From: an uncultured Lachnospiraceae bacterium
Lineage (GTDB): Bacteria > Bacillota > Clostridia > Lachnospirales > Lachnospiraceae
NCBI GenBank assembly: GCA_944376125.1
Contig: CALWBQ010000039.1
Coordinates: 1 to 64,000, forward strand
Direction: 5' to 3'
DNA: 64,000 bases
A program made the translations under genes and the position numbers. The notes beneath the pieces were generated by a model that did not search any database, was not told where the DNA came from, and saw only the letters and a list, made by a program, of their open reading frames with translations. This document shows positions 54,401-61,674 of the stretch, one piece after another. Numbering within the stretch: position 1 is the first letter of the stretch; every line of letters starts with the position of its first letter.

Positions 54401-54953
54401 CAAAAGTGCGGCGGAACTGTTCTGTTTTCCCCTGCTGATCAATGTACTGTTCCAGCTTGGCAACTTTCAGATTATCTCCGAAAAAGCCTAAATGATTATA
54501 AAAAGTCTTGGCAAAAACCCGGAGAACGGCGGTTTTATCTTTGTTAATAGACCCCTCAATATCAATATTGAATAGAATGGTTTCCGTTTTCACCTTCGTG
54601 GAGCGATCAATCAGCATAAAGGTTGCCGGGTCGTCCTCGAATTTTTTGCGGAAGCGTTCCACGCTGCGAACTCCGTTTACCTCTTTGTTTTCCAGCAAAT
54701 AAGACAGCATTTTCAGGAAGTGAGATTTACCGCTTCCAAAAAATCCGGAGATCCATACGCCTGTATCAGAGGTAGGTTCATCCAAAGCATCACTGTAATA
54801 GTTAAAAAAGGTAACAAAGTGTTTCTTCAATTCCCTGGTAATGACATACTCATTTAATTCCTGCTCAATCACCTCATCAGCGGCCTGATCGACTTTAATG
54901 ACTCCATTAATTTTTCGATTGATGTCATCTGCAAACATATCACGAATTATCAT
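51417..54953 (-). CDS. brxC: BREX P-loop ATPase BrxC
   Basis: An 1178-residue BrxC, the large ATPase of BREX (DUF499/DUF6079-type group). The N-terminus MIIRDMFADDINRKINGVIK is typical, with Walker A SGFFGSGKSHFLKMLSYLL near residue 70 and the Walker B-like RLLFMADEVGQYVG near 255-268. A long helical C-terminal half with coiled-coil stretches (about 900-1100) follows. It lies 12 nt after brxB. Full length and intact. Confidence 0.95.
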   Translation of the reverse strand: MIIRDMFADDINRKINGVIKVDQAADEVIEQELNEYVITRELKKHFVTFFNYYSDALDEPTSDTGVWISGFFGSGKSHFLKMLSYLLENKEVNGVRSVERFRKKFEDDPATFMLIDRSTKVKTETILFNIDIEGSINKDKTAVLRVFAKTFYNHLGFFGDNLKVAKLEQYIDQQGKTEQFRRTFEEKKGMPWLESRKAFAFNGKYIIPTLMEVLDMSEEDARAWFNDKSAVEFSIAQLVDDIKDYLKTKPNSFRLLFMADEVGQYVGTDTDMLLNLQSLVEKIGSECGGKVWIVCTGQEAIDEIIKVRADEFSRIQARFKTRLSLSSSSVDEVIQKRILKKNKAAEAELERVYDKNDSVLRNLFSFTDSILDIKGYSGPGEFAANFPFVPYQFIIMQKVFAEIRKHGNSGKHLSGGERSMLSGFQEAAQKIQGKDEYALVPFFRFYDTVHTFLDGSIRRVIERCQRAADNGDGIEALDVDVLKLLYLIRYIDDIPANLDNIVILMADDIRMDKITMRETVRGCLNRLMSQNYIGRTGEVYNFLTDEEQDIQKEIKNTPVDTASIVDRIGQMIFADIFTTKKYRYGKYDFAFDQMVDGINIGNFTGGMCLRFLTVATDAAEKSELRLMTESKGKEAIVVLTETPYYESLENAMKIRKYIKQRNVNQLPKSVQDIIRDQQEEATKYEQTAMEDLVKAIESAQFYVDGEHIEIKGGNAKSKIDQALEYLVSHVYSELSLIEKNADTDADIIEILTGTDNMMPGMEPNRGAAAKIEEYLEMQAMKNLPTSMADIQSRYSAIPYGWREIDIAAVVARLIYDQKVTIKYAGSTIQPDNPKLPDMLRKKSEIGKTSISKRQMITAAKMRAVKGLLREYFDVMDVPDDEDGLVAFVVQKFTALREHYLELSSRYERHKYPERNLVLASIEQVDKILSQRKDNIALIDAVLKEEDNLFDNKEKMQRVEGFFKNQVQVFDAAVKMEEDLKNDLNYLKKEKEANEALNQIRLITVVQSDPKSIYRRIPELNGLMDKVREGHGRLLEGKRAELLEIIRQCMEEVHTLSDDDAACMDLVKRGDAFFDQQKAKIRELQSLALLDGLVPQIWSYKDDICERIETAKKPPIVAEKEVSYGAEKTAARKVIKTVYRQAAFPAKVLESQEDIDAYVERVKSYLTAMMKDCDGIKLS

Positions 54954-54965
54954 AACCGTATCTCC

Positions 54966-55523
54966 TTATACAATATTGAAAGCCCTGTAATAATCATTGG
55001 GCTGTAATCTATTAAATAATTTCGTATGGTGGCCATCAAACTCACCTGGATACATCACCAAGATCGGGACATTCGAAAAATGAGGCTGCAGGGCTTCCAG
55101 CAAAGTATGGATTCTCATAAAGGGAAAAACTTCTCCCACACCGGTAAGCATCAGCACATCGCCTTTTTGCTGCGGCTCATACTGAATTTTATCAATAAAT
55201 TCTCCTTCACCGATGGCAGAATGAAGCTGCTCCAAGAGAAAAATACTTCCATCATTCGCTTCCATATCCGGAATCGCATCCAAAATATCCATATCTTCGC
55301 AGGCCGAAAGGAAAATTTGATATAGATTACAGATTTTCAATCGACATGATAATGAATGGTCTGTTTTAAGCTGCTCGACAAAATGGCGAACCGCCATTTC
55401 CTCTTCTGGATCATAGCAGAAAATGCGAATATTGACTTCGTTGCTTAATCCTTTTCCTTCTAAAAATTCAGGCTCCTGAATTAAAGACCTGACATGATCC
55501 AGACGCTCTTCAATGTGACTCAT
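54966..55523 (-). CDS. brxB: BREX protein BrxB (DUF1788)
   Basis: A 185-residue DUF1788 protein, the BrxB component of BREX. Recognised by MSHIEERLDHVRSLIQEPEF at the start, NIRIFCYDPEEEMAVRHFVE, LLTGVGEVFPFMRIHTLLE and the end PNDYYRAFNIV. Biochemical role unknown. It follows brxA by 15 nt and precedes brxC by 12 nt, which is the canonical brxA-brxB-brxC order. Confidence 0.92.
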   Translation of the reverse strand: MSHIEERLDHVRSLIQEPEFLEGKGLSNEVNIRIFCYDPEEEMAVRHFVEQLKTDHSLSCRLKICNLYQIFLSACEDMDILDAIPDMEANDGSIFLLEQLHSAIGEGEFIDKIQYEPQQKGDVLMLTGVGEVFPFMRIHTLLEALQPHFSNVPILVMYPGEFDGHHTKLFNRLQPNDYYRAFNIV

Positions 55524-55538
55524 CTCCCTGCACCTCCA

Positions 55539-56144
55539 TTACGAAAAGCAATTAAACGCCGGCAGAACCGTCAGGTCGCCATGGCTTCTAATTGCATTTT
55601 CTAAAATTGGATATAAATATACTGGATTCAAATGGTCTGCCCGGACATCATCCAGATACTCATTTTCAACCAAGGTTTTTACAATCACCTGCTTTAACTT
55701 GGCAATCGTCCCTTCGCTCCATGATGCTACAGAATTATCCTGTTCCTGCAAGCGAATAAAATAAGTATTTAAATCTATTCTGCCAAAGGAGCTGTCCTTT
55801 AACCGGTATTTTTCTCCAATGACAGTCAGCATAAATTCCCAAATCAAACGGCTTTGTTTCATCAGCGCATACAGGCAAATTTGTTTGGCGATCTCAGTTG
55901 GCTGTGCTGCAATCGCTTGGATTAAGTCCACATCTTCCATTGCGTTCAGTCTTTTGATGCAGGCTTTTGCCATACGGACAATCGTCTTTTCTGTCGGATA
56001 CTGAAAAAGATTGTCTGCGGCAATCTGCGCCACAGTTTCCTCATCATTTAACCCACTATTCAATAATTTTGCTGTTATTCGCATCTCATAAAACAAAAAA
56101 GGTTCTCTTGTCAGCGATGCAATATACGGATAGGTGCTGTTCAT
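55539..56144 (-). CDS. brxA: BREX protein BrxA (DUF1819)
   Basis: A 201-residue DUF1819 protein, the BrxA component, which is a small DNA-binding helical protein in studied systems. Signatures are YIASLTREPFLFYEMRITAK at the start, LMKQSRLIWEFMLTVIGEKY in the middle and NPVYLYPILENAIRSHGDLT near the end. It is the first canonical brx gene of the operon. A 53-nt diverged copy of its central part (EFMLTVIGEKYRLKDS) lies upstream at 57873-57926, evidence of recombination (see findings). The Clostridia-typical form is intact. Confidence 0.92.
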   Translation of the reverse strand: MNSTYPYIASLTREPFLFYEMRITAKLLNSGLNDEETVAQIAADNLFQYPTEKTIVRMAKACIKRLNAMEDVDLIQAIAAQPTEIAKQICLYALMKQSRLIWEFMLTVIGEKYRLKDSSFGRIDLNTYFIRLQEQDNSVASWSEGTIAKLKQVIVKTLVENEYLDDVRADHLNPVYLYPILENAIRSHGDLTVLPAFNCFS

Positions 56145-56170
56145 ATCAATTCCCCTTACGCGATCTGGTT

Positions 56171-56264
56171 TTACAGTTTAACAGTATCGCCTTCTTTATC
56201 TAACGCCGCATCAGCGCCATTTTTAGCGCTATTGTCATCATACTGGCCGCAGTAAATCTCCCGA
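56171..56264 (-). pseudogene. Possible remnant of a gene 3' end upstream of brxA
   Basis: An open frame without a start codon, ending at 56171 in KNGADAALDKEGDTVKL. It reads like a charged protein C-terminus and continues in a different frame into the last codons of the nuclease-like gene, where a stop blocks it. It may be the tail of a lost gene. No family match can be claimed, and chance is possible. Confidence 0.3.
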
Positions 56265-56804
56265 TTATGTAGCAGATGATGAAACTGGTTTCAGCGGATA
56301 CATTCCAAATTCTTCATCTGCATTCCACTCGGAGATATTGACCACTTTTACTTCTTCAATTATTTTCCGTCCCATTGCAGCAAAATTCCCCTGCAAATCA
56401 AATGGAAGTTTCTTTTGTAGTTTATTCCGGATCATTAGCCTGGAAGCAGAATTTCCATTAGGATACTCTAAAATATAAATATATTTTTTCGGTTTATCTT
56501 TTCCTTTTAAATAGAGCCAGTGCAATGAATCATAAAATTTTTTTGCAACATTCTCCAGTTTGTTTTCGCTCTCTGGCCGAAATGCCCCAGATCTGGCTGC
56601 GCCCGGAATACTGGCATTTTTGTATTCCACCAGCAAAATATTTTTCTCATTTTCTATGACAAAATCCACATCACATAAAAATCCAAGATGGCCATATTGA
56701 TGACTGGAATCCTGATAATAGGTGTGAATTCTGTCCGTTGACCAAATAGCCTTCGAACAATCCAAAGAGTATTGTCCGTTTTCTTCTATATACACTATAG
56801 ACAT
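56265..56804 (-). CDS. PD-(D/E)XK-nuclease-like protein paired with the AAA ATPase
   Basis: A 179-residue soluble protein I cannot assign to a named family. Residues 45-62 (DVDFVIENEKNILLVEYK) fit the restriction-endonuclease-fold core: an acidic strand D45/D47, then E60-x-K62 after a short loop, consistent with a PD-(D/E)XK active site. A following RSGAFRPESENK and a helical KFYDSLHWLYLKG continue the expected alpha/beta pattern. It starts six nt after the ATPase gene, so the two are coupled. As a small effector beside an OLD/AAA_21-type ATPase it suggests a sensor-effector defence pair. Nuclease activity is inferred, not shown. Confidence 0.65.
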   Translation of the reverse strand: MSIVYIEENGQYSLDCSKAIWSTDRIHTYYQDSSHQYGHLGFLCDVDFVIENEKNILLVEYKNASIPGAARSGAFRPESENKLENVAKKFYDSLHWLYLKGKDKPKKYIYILEYPNGNSASRLMIRNKLQKKLPFDLQGNFAAMGRKIIEEVKVVNISEWNADEEFGMYPLKPVSSSAT

Positions 56805-56810
56805 ATACTC

Positions 56811-57845
56811 TCACACTCCCAGATTATAAATCTCATTCAGCAACTCATTAAAAGCAGTGATAATAACGTTATTTTTCAAATTATCAAAAGTCTTTGATTT
56901 GTCATAATAAATAATATCTGTACCGTCTGCGTGAGATAAAGAGTGAAAGACCACGCTGTCTCCTGCTTGCTTTTTGACATCAAAATAGCTTGCAATCATA
57001 TAGTCGTGTGTAGAAATAAATATTTGTACCCCCTGCCGCTGCAATTCAAGAAGCATTTCAACGATAATAGAAATATATGTGGGATTAATATTCGCCTCTG
57101 GTTCATCCCAGAAAAGAACAGATCCTTTTTCCAATGTACCGTTTTTTACAAGCTGCCATAAAAGCGCCATTTTTCTAATACCTTCTGCTACCAAATTAAA
57201 TTCCTGTCTGGAGCTTCCATTTTTTAGATAGAATTCGTCTCGTTTAGCATCATAAACCACAGTACCATGCGTCATTTCTTGAATTCTTCTCAACATAGCA
57301 TTCTTTGAAGCACTGTTTCTGCCAACAGAGATGTCAACCTTTGCTGCATTGATAATATCCAGGTATGTGTCGTCAAAACGAACATTATTTTTTTCAGTCG
57401 CAGCATTCAGATTATAGCTATGGGATAAAATCTCTTTAGCAGGAATAAAGATACTGCTCAATCCAGAAAAGGATTCTTCCCAACCATCTTCTCCTGTTAC
57501 ATCCGCTTCCCACTTTTTTGTTTTTCCATTAAAGGATGCCTTGAGCACTCTCTCTGATGCCATCTCAGATTCTCCTGCCGCAATACGAATAATACCGGTA
57601 CGATTTCCGGGTTTTCTTGTGAGCAGCCGCGAAATTTTATAATCGTCAGGAAGCATTGTCAAAACAAGTTTATGGGGAAATGATACTTTTTTATCAATAC
57701 TTTGGCAAGCAGAATATAAAACTTTCAAAATATGTGTTTTTCCAGTTCCGTTCTCACCAATCAGGATATTGATACCCGGATCAAATTCAATTTGCTGGTC
57801 TTCAAAAACCGTAAAATTTTCCAATTTAATTTTTTTGATAATCAT
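56811..57845 (-). CDS. AAA_21/OLD-like SMC-type ATPase of a two-gene module
   Basis: A 344-residue ABC/SMC-type ATPase. Walker A GENGTGKTHIL (30-40), the signature-like NLVAEGIRKMALLWQLV (about 217-233), Walker B VLFWDEPEANINP (about 244-256) and the H-loop IFISTHDYM (about 274-282) make a complete AAA_21/AAA_15-type core. Unlike OLD proteins it has no C-terminal TOPRIM domain; the effector is probably the separate nuclease-like protein. This architecture parallels PARIS (AriA) and Septu (PtuA), but the partner here is neither DUF4435 nor HNH. It lies upstream of brxA, downstream of a small XRE regulator. Confidence 0.85.
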   Translation of the reverse strand: MIIKKIKLENFTVFEDQQIEFDPGINILIGENGTGKTHILKVLYSACQSIDKKVSFPHKLVLTMLPDDYKISRLLTRKPGNRTGIIRIAAGESEMASERVLKASFNGKTKKWEADVTGEDGWEESFSGLSSIFIPAKEILSHSYNLNAATEKNNVRFDDTYLDIINAAKVDISVGRNSASKNAMLRRIQEMTHGTVVYDAKRDEFYLKNGSSRQEFNLVAEGIRKMALLWQLVKNGTLEKGSVLFWDEPEANINPTYISIIVEMLLELQRQGVQIFISTHDYMIASYFDVKKQAGDSVVFHSLSHADGTDIIYYDKSKTFDNLKNNVIITAFNELLNEIYNLGV

Positions 57846-57851
57846 GGCCAG

Positions 57852-57929
57852 TCACCTCTCTCTATTTTTGACAAAAGCACTATCTCTTAACCGGTATTTC
57901 TCTCCAATAATAGTCAGTATCAATTCCTC
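57852..57929 (-). pseudogene. Remnant of a diverged brxA between the XRE and ATPase genes
   Basis: Directly after the XRE stop, in the same frame, the minus strand encodes ELILTIIGEKYRLRDSAF. The intact BrxA (region 55787-55838) has EFMLTVIGEKYRLKDSSF. The DNA matches at roughly 37 of 45 positions by eye, too close for chance and too diverged for a recent local duplication. The frame then ends at a TGA. There is no start or full domain, so it is a fragment. Confidence 0.8.
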
Positions 57930-58148
57930 CTACGATCTTTCTCTGGTTTCAGGAAGGATATCCATTATGTCATCTACCGTACAGTTCAACTTTCTGCAAA
58001 TCCTTACGAGAATCTCCATCGATACAAATTCATTCCTCGAAAGTTTCGCAAGCGTATTAGTGCTGATTCCAACTTCTTTCGCAAATTCTGTCTTGCTCCA
58101 TTCTTTATCTATAAGCATCTTAAAAAGTTTATTGTAGGTTACATCCAT
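57930..58148 (-). CDS. Small XRE-family HTH regulator at the head of the defence operon
   Basis: A 72-residue Cro/CI-like protein: YNKLFKMLIDKEWSKTEFAK, then GISTNTLAKLSRNE, then LVRICRKLNCTVDDIMDIL. The start at 58148 is fixed by AGGAGGAAAGGGC. It is the first gene of the block and probably controls the ATPase/nuclease pair, BREX or both. Typical BREX regulators (BrxR) are larger WYL-domain proteins, so this is not a BrxR. Two palindromic repeats lie 60-205 nt upstream. Confidence 0.85.
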   Translation of the reverse strand: MDVTYNKLFKMLIDKEWSKTEFAKEVGISTNTLAKLSRNEFVSMEILVRICRKLNCTVDDIMDILPETRERS

Positions 58149-58211
58149 GCCCTTTCCTCCTGTTATTTCAGCCCGCAAACGCGCTTGCATTGAATCTTCG
58201 GCTTTTGCCCT

Positions 58212-58242
58212 GGTATAATAACCGCTTTGCGGTCATTATACC
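58212..58242. repeat. 31-nt palindromic repeat, copy 2
   Basis: GGTATAATAACCGC-TTT-GCGGTCATTATACC, with one mismatched pair in the stem. It is identical to copy 3 and differs from copy 1 (31394) at two positions. It carries TGGTATAAT on the minus strand, an extended -10 form pointing toward the XRE gene. Confidence 0.85.
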
Positions 58243-58243
58243 A

Positions 58244-58320
58244 TGTCCCTGCGGGACACGGCTGCCTCCGGCGGAATTTTGCGCCCGGATTTCTGCGGTA
58301 AACGCAGAAACCGGCATGCG
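58244..58320. other. Hairpin-rich linker between palindrome copies 2 and 3
   Basis: Contains two more stems: TGTCCC-TGC-GGGACA (58244-58258) and CCGGATTTCTGCG with CGCAGAAACCGG around a short loop (58285-58314, one bulge). It is GC-rich against AT-rich flanks. No start or ribosome site for a gene. Confidence 0.6.
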
Positions 58321-58322
58321 CA

Positions 58323-58353
58323 GGTATAATAACCGCTTTGCGGTCATTATACC
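58323..58353. repeat. 31-nt palindromic repeat, copy 3
   Basis: Same 31 nt as copy 2, in direct orientation 111 nt further on. The rest of the gap to 58483 is AT-rich and holds no gene I can support. Confidence 0.85.
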
Positions 58354-58483
58354 ATATCATCTCAAAAATGCCCAATTCTTTTTGCTTTCTAAGAAGTTAT
58401 TTCCCCAAATGCAAATAATAATTCCCTATTTGAACAATCCGTTTGTCTAAATGGTTCAATTCATATCAAAGATACTCTTTCCC

Positions 58484-58519
58484 AAAATGGAAAGGCCGAC
58501 TGGATTGCTCCAATCGGCC
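58484..58519 (-). terminator. Terminator of the ABC/deaminase operon
   Basis: GGCCGA-CTGGA-loop-TCCAA-TCGGCC hairpin; the minus strand continues TTTCCATTTTG. It lies about 65 nt past the amidohydrolase stop. Confidence 0.75.
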
Positions 58520-58583
58520 CATGTCAGGGGGTAAAATCCGGTATTAACTGACAGTCCATTTCCCTGTTTCTGAAATCATACCT

Positions 58584-59897
58584 TTAAAACTTTTTAATCT
58601 TCCCAAATTCCGTCCGGTTCATCTTCTCAGCCAGCTCAGACCGCAGCTTTGCCAGGTCGGCTTTCACCAGCTTTTTATTTTTTACCAGGCAGACGCCATC
58701 CACAAAGACCGTGTCCACATTCTGGGGAGAAGCGCTGTATACCAGGGCCGAGTAAGGATCGTAGACTGGAAACATACTGGCCGATTCCGTTTCCAACAGC
58801 ACCAAGTCAGCCTGCTTGCCTGCTTCGATGGAACCGGTAATCCCATCCATTCCCAGAGCCCCGGCCCCCTTTATGGTGGCCAGCTCCACGATACTCTTCG
58901 CTGGGAATGCGCTCCGGTCCCTGGTCTCATTCTTGTGGAAATCGGCACACAGCTTCATCTGAGTGATGATGTCCAGAGTGTTTCCGCTGGCTGGGCCATC
59001 CGTCCCCAGCCCCACTGCAATGCCCTTCGCCAGCATGGCGCTGACCGGCGACACGCCCTTGGCCGCCTTGGAATTAGCGCCAATACAGTGGGCAGCTTTG
59101 GCACCCTTTAAGGCGAAAAGCTGGATATCCTCATCTGTCATGTGGATGCAGTGTGCTGCCAGTGTGCTGCTGTCAAGGACTCCGATAGAATCCAGAAACT
59201 GCACCGGGGTCATGTGATACTGATCCCGGAAGTACGTCATCTCATAATCCATCTCCGCTGTGTGGAGAGTAAAGGGAGCTCCGAATTCCCGGTCCAGAGT
59301 CCACGCCGCTTTCAGAGTTTCCTCTGAACAGGTGTTGGTCCCATGGGGAGCGGCACAGCCCCGGATGCGGGGATGGTCCTTGTAGTGCTCCATCAGCGTT
59401 CTGGCGTAGGCCAGGGCCTGCTTCGGATCCGGGCTGTCGCAGGTAGGATCTTCCATGATGGTCTCCCCGGCAATCCCCCGGATCCCCATCTCGTCCATAG
59501 CTCTGGCAGCTTCCTCCTCAAAGTAATACATATCCACCACAGTGGTAACACCGCCCAGCAGCATCTCCGCCACCGCGTAGCGGGTAGAGAGGTAGGTCAG
59601 CTCGGCGTCCATGGCCTTCTTCTCCATGGGCAGGAGAAACACTCTCAGCCGGTCTTTGCAGTCGTCCCCTAGCCCTCTGAAGGAAACCATCCCCAGATGG
59701 CTGTGAAGGTTGACCATGCCAGGCATCACAATCCCGCCTCGGGCGTCCAGGATATGGGCATCCTCCGTAATCATCCCAGCTTCCATCGGCCCTGTCTCCA
59801 GGATTTTTCCATCCTCAAAAGCCACATATCCCCTGTCGTAAATATGGCCCTGGGAATCCATAGTCACCACAATCCCATTGACAATAATTGTCTTCAT
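58584..59897 (-). CDS. Amidohydrolase, MtaD/SsnA-type deaminase
   Basis: A 437-residue metal-dependent amidohydrolase of the chlorohydrolase/SAH-deaminase branch. Metal ligands are seen in GMVNLHSHLGM (about 59-69), FTLHTAE (about 210-216), AAHCIHM (about 248-254) and GTDGPAS (about 302-308). Family members deaminate S-adenosylhomocysteine, 5'-methylthioadenosine, guanine, cytosine-like or other aminated heterocycles. It lies 18 nt after adenine deaminase and ends the operon. The neighbourhood favours a purine-related substrate (inference). Confidence 0.88.
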   Translation of the reverse strand: MKTIIVNGIVVTMDSQGHIYDRGYVAFEDGKILETGPMEAGMITEDAHILDARGGIVMPGMVNLHSHLGMVSFRGLGDDCKDRLRVFLLPMEKKAMDAELTYLSTRYAVAEMLLGGVTTVVDMYYFEEEAARAMDEMGIRGIAGETIMEDPTCDSPDPKQALAYARTLMEHYKDHPRIRGCAAPHGTNTCSEETLKAAWTLDREFGAPFTLHTAEMDYEMTYFRDQYHMTPVQFLDSIGVLDSSTLAAHCIHMTDEDIQLFALKGAKAAHCIGANSKAAKGVSPVSAMLAKGIAVGLGTDGPASGNTLDIITQMKLCADFHKNETRDRSAFPAKSIVELATIKGAGALGMDGITGSIEAGKQADLVLLETESASMFPVYDPYSALVYSASPQNVDTVFVDGVCLVKNKKLVKADLAKLRSELAEKMNRTEFGKIKKF

Positions 59898-59915
59898 CTG
59901 CTGCTTCCTCCCGTC

Positions 59916-61646
59916 TTATGCATTTTCGCTTTCATTCTCTCCCTGAATCCAGGTCTTTTCAATAAGGGGCACCAGATTCTGGGTTTTGACATCAAACATC
60001 CCCTTGTCACTGATCTTGAGTTCCGGGGAGACCAGCAGGGTGAGGGTGGAGATGGACATGATCTCATTATTGTTTACATACCCCATATCCCGAATAGCGC
60101 GGCGCACCCCGGCCAGCTCTTCTGCCAATTCTTCCACCGGCCTGTCGGACAGGATTCCTCCTACCGGGAGATACGCCCTTGCCGTAATCTTTCCGCCCGA
60201 GGCCGCCGCGTAGCCGCCCTGGATCCTGAGGATCTCCCGCTGGGCAATTACCATATCCTCGGGGGAATTTCCCAGAACCAGAAGGTTATGGCTGTCGTGG
60301 GACCAGGTGGTGGCGACAGCTCCCCTAGAGGTAAAGGCATTGGCGGCAAAACCATAGCCAACCCCTCCGCTCTTTCCATGGCGCTCAAAGACAGCAGCCA
60401 GGCACAGTCCGGCCTCCTGCCAGCACAGCTTCCCATCCCGGATGGGAACCTGGCGCTTCACCCACTTAGCTCTGGTTCCAAAAGATTGGATTTCCATGGC
60501 ATTTACCAGGGCAAAATCGCCCTGTCCCCGCACCTCAAAGTCCTCCGCTTCGGCCGGCCGGCAGTGGACAGAATGATAGAAATCTTCTGGGAAAAGGCCC
60601 TGCTCCCGGCAATCTTCCCTATCATTACCGGAGGGCTGGTATGGTTTCCCGTTTTTGTAGACTGCCTCGATGGAGAAATTCTCCAGGCTATTTAGAATGA
60701 TAAAATCGGCCCGTTTTCCCGGCCCGATGATTCCCCGGTCATCCAGGTGCATCCTCCTAGCCGGAGTCAAGGTGGCGCAGTAGATGGCTTTCTCCACCGG
60801 CATCCCATTTTTCACTGCCAGGCGGAGAATCCGATCCAGATGGCCTTCCATCAAGTGATCCGGCATGGTATCGTCCGTCACCAGAGCCACGTTTTCATAA
60901 AGGGAGTGCTTTACTACAGTCTCCACCACATCCGGAGTCAGGGATTTGGCCTGGAGCTCCAAGAACATCCCCATATCCGTCTTCTCCAGCACAGATTCTG
61001 GGGTCTGCTGGGTGTGGTCTGCATCCACCCCCTCGCAGATAAAGCGGGCACAGTCGTCCCCGGTCAGAGATGGGCAGTGGCCCTCAATCCGCACCGGGCG
61101 GCCGCACTGGCCGCAGAGGCGGATAAACCGCTTCACCGGCGTATCTTCCTCAGAGATGAGATCCTGGTAATTCATCACCTCTCCCAGACACAAAACCCTC
61201 TGATCCTCTAAAAGTTCCTCTACCTCCCTGTCACCGATAACCGCGCCGGGGGTTTCCAGGCGCAGACTGGTAGCGGGAACGCTGGAGGGAATTCCGTAAT
61301 AGATATCCAGCTCTGTTTCCTGATCCATAAAGCTCCGGATCCCCCGGATACCGAACACATTGGCGATCTCATGGGGATCCGCCACCACACAGGTGACACC
61401 GTGAGGAAGGACTTTTCTAGAAAATTCTTTGGGATAAGTCATAGAGCTCTCAATATGCATGTGGATATCGATAAGTCCCGGCACCACATATTTGCCGGTC
61501 CCGTCTATCTCCGTCTCTGCCTCTAAATGCACAGCAGGGGAAATGTTATAAAACCTTTCCCCTGCAACTGCAATATCCATTTGTTCGAAGCATTGGCGGT
61601 ATGTCCGGTAAACCCAGGCGTTTCGGATGATCAAGTCAGCCTTCAT
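59916..61646 (-). CDS. ade: Adenine deaminase
   Basis: A 576-residue adenine deaminase of the Ade family, converting adenine to hypoxanthine and ammonia. Metal motifs are PGLIDIHMHIESSM (about 70-83), GVTCVVADPHEIANVFG, the RIEGHCPSLTGDD stretch and ALVTDDTMPDHLMEG; the C-terminal domain has TWSHDSHNLLVLG. The start at 61646 (MKADLIIRNAW) follows GGAGAGG; the longer frame to 61706 enters the upstream gene. It follows the solute-binding protein gene by 28 nt, so it is in the transporter operon. Confidence 0.94.
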   Translation of the reverse strand: MKADLIIRNAWVYRTYRQCFEQMDIAVAGERFYNISPAVHLEAETEIDGTGKYVVPGLIDIHMHIESSMTYPKEFSRKVLPHGVTCVVADPHEIANVFGIRGIRSFMDQETELDIYYGIPSSVPATSLRLETPGAVIGDREVEELLEDQRVLCLGEVMNYQDLISEEDTPVKRFIRLCGQCGRPVRIEGHCPSLTGDDCARFICEGVDADHTQQTPESVLEKTDMGMFLELQAKSLTPDVVETVVKHSLYENVALVTDDTMPDHLMEGHLDRILRLAVKNGMPVEKAIYCATLTPARRMHLDDRGIIGPGKRADFIILNSLENFSIEAVYKNGKPYQPSGNDREDCREQGLFPEDFYHSVHCRPAEAEDFEVRGQGDFALVNAMEIQSFGTRAKWVKRQVPIRDGKLCWQEAGLCLAAVFERHGKSGGVGYGFAANAFTSRGAVATTWSHDSHNLLVLGNSPEDMVIAQREILRIQGGYAAASGGKITARAYLPVGGILSDRPVEELAEELAGVRRAIRDMGYVNNNEIMSISTLTLLVSPELKISDKGMFDVKTQNLVPLIEKTWIQGENESENA

Positions 61647-61674
61647 ACATACCTCTCCATTCTGGCTTCTGCCT

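Noticed and set aside
43517..58483. Integrase-type island with att sites
   Set aside because: No integrase, tRNA target or direct repeats were seen at the edges of the BREX region; spread by homologous recombination fits better.
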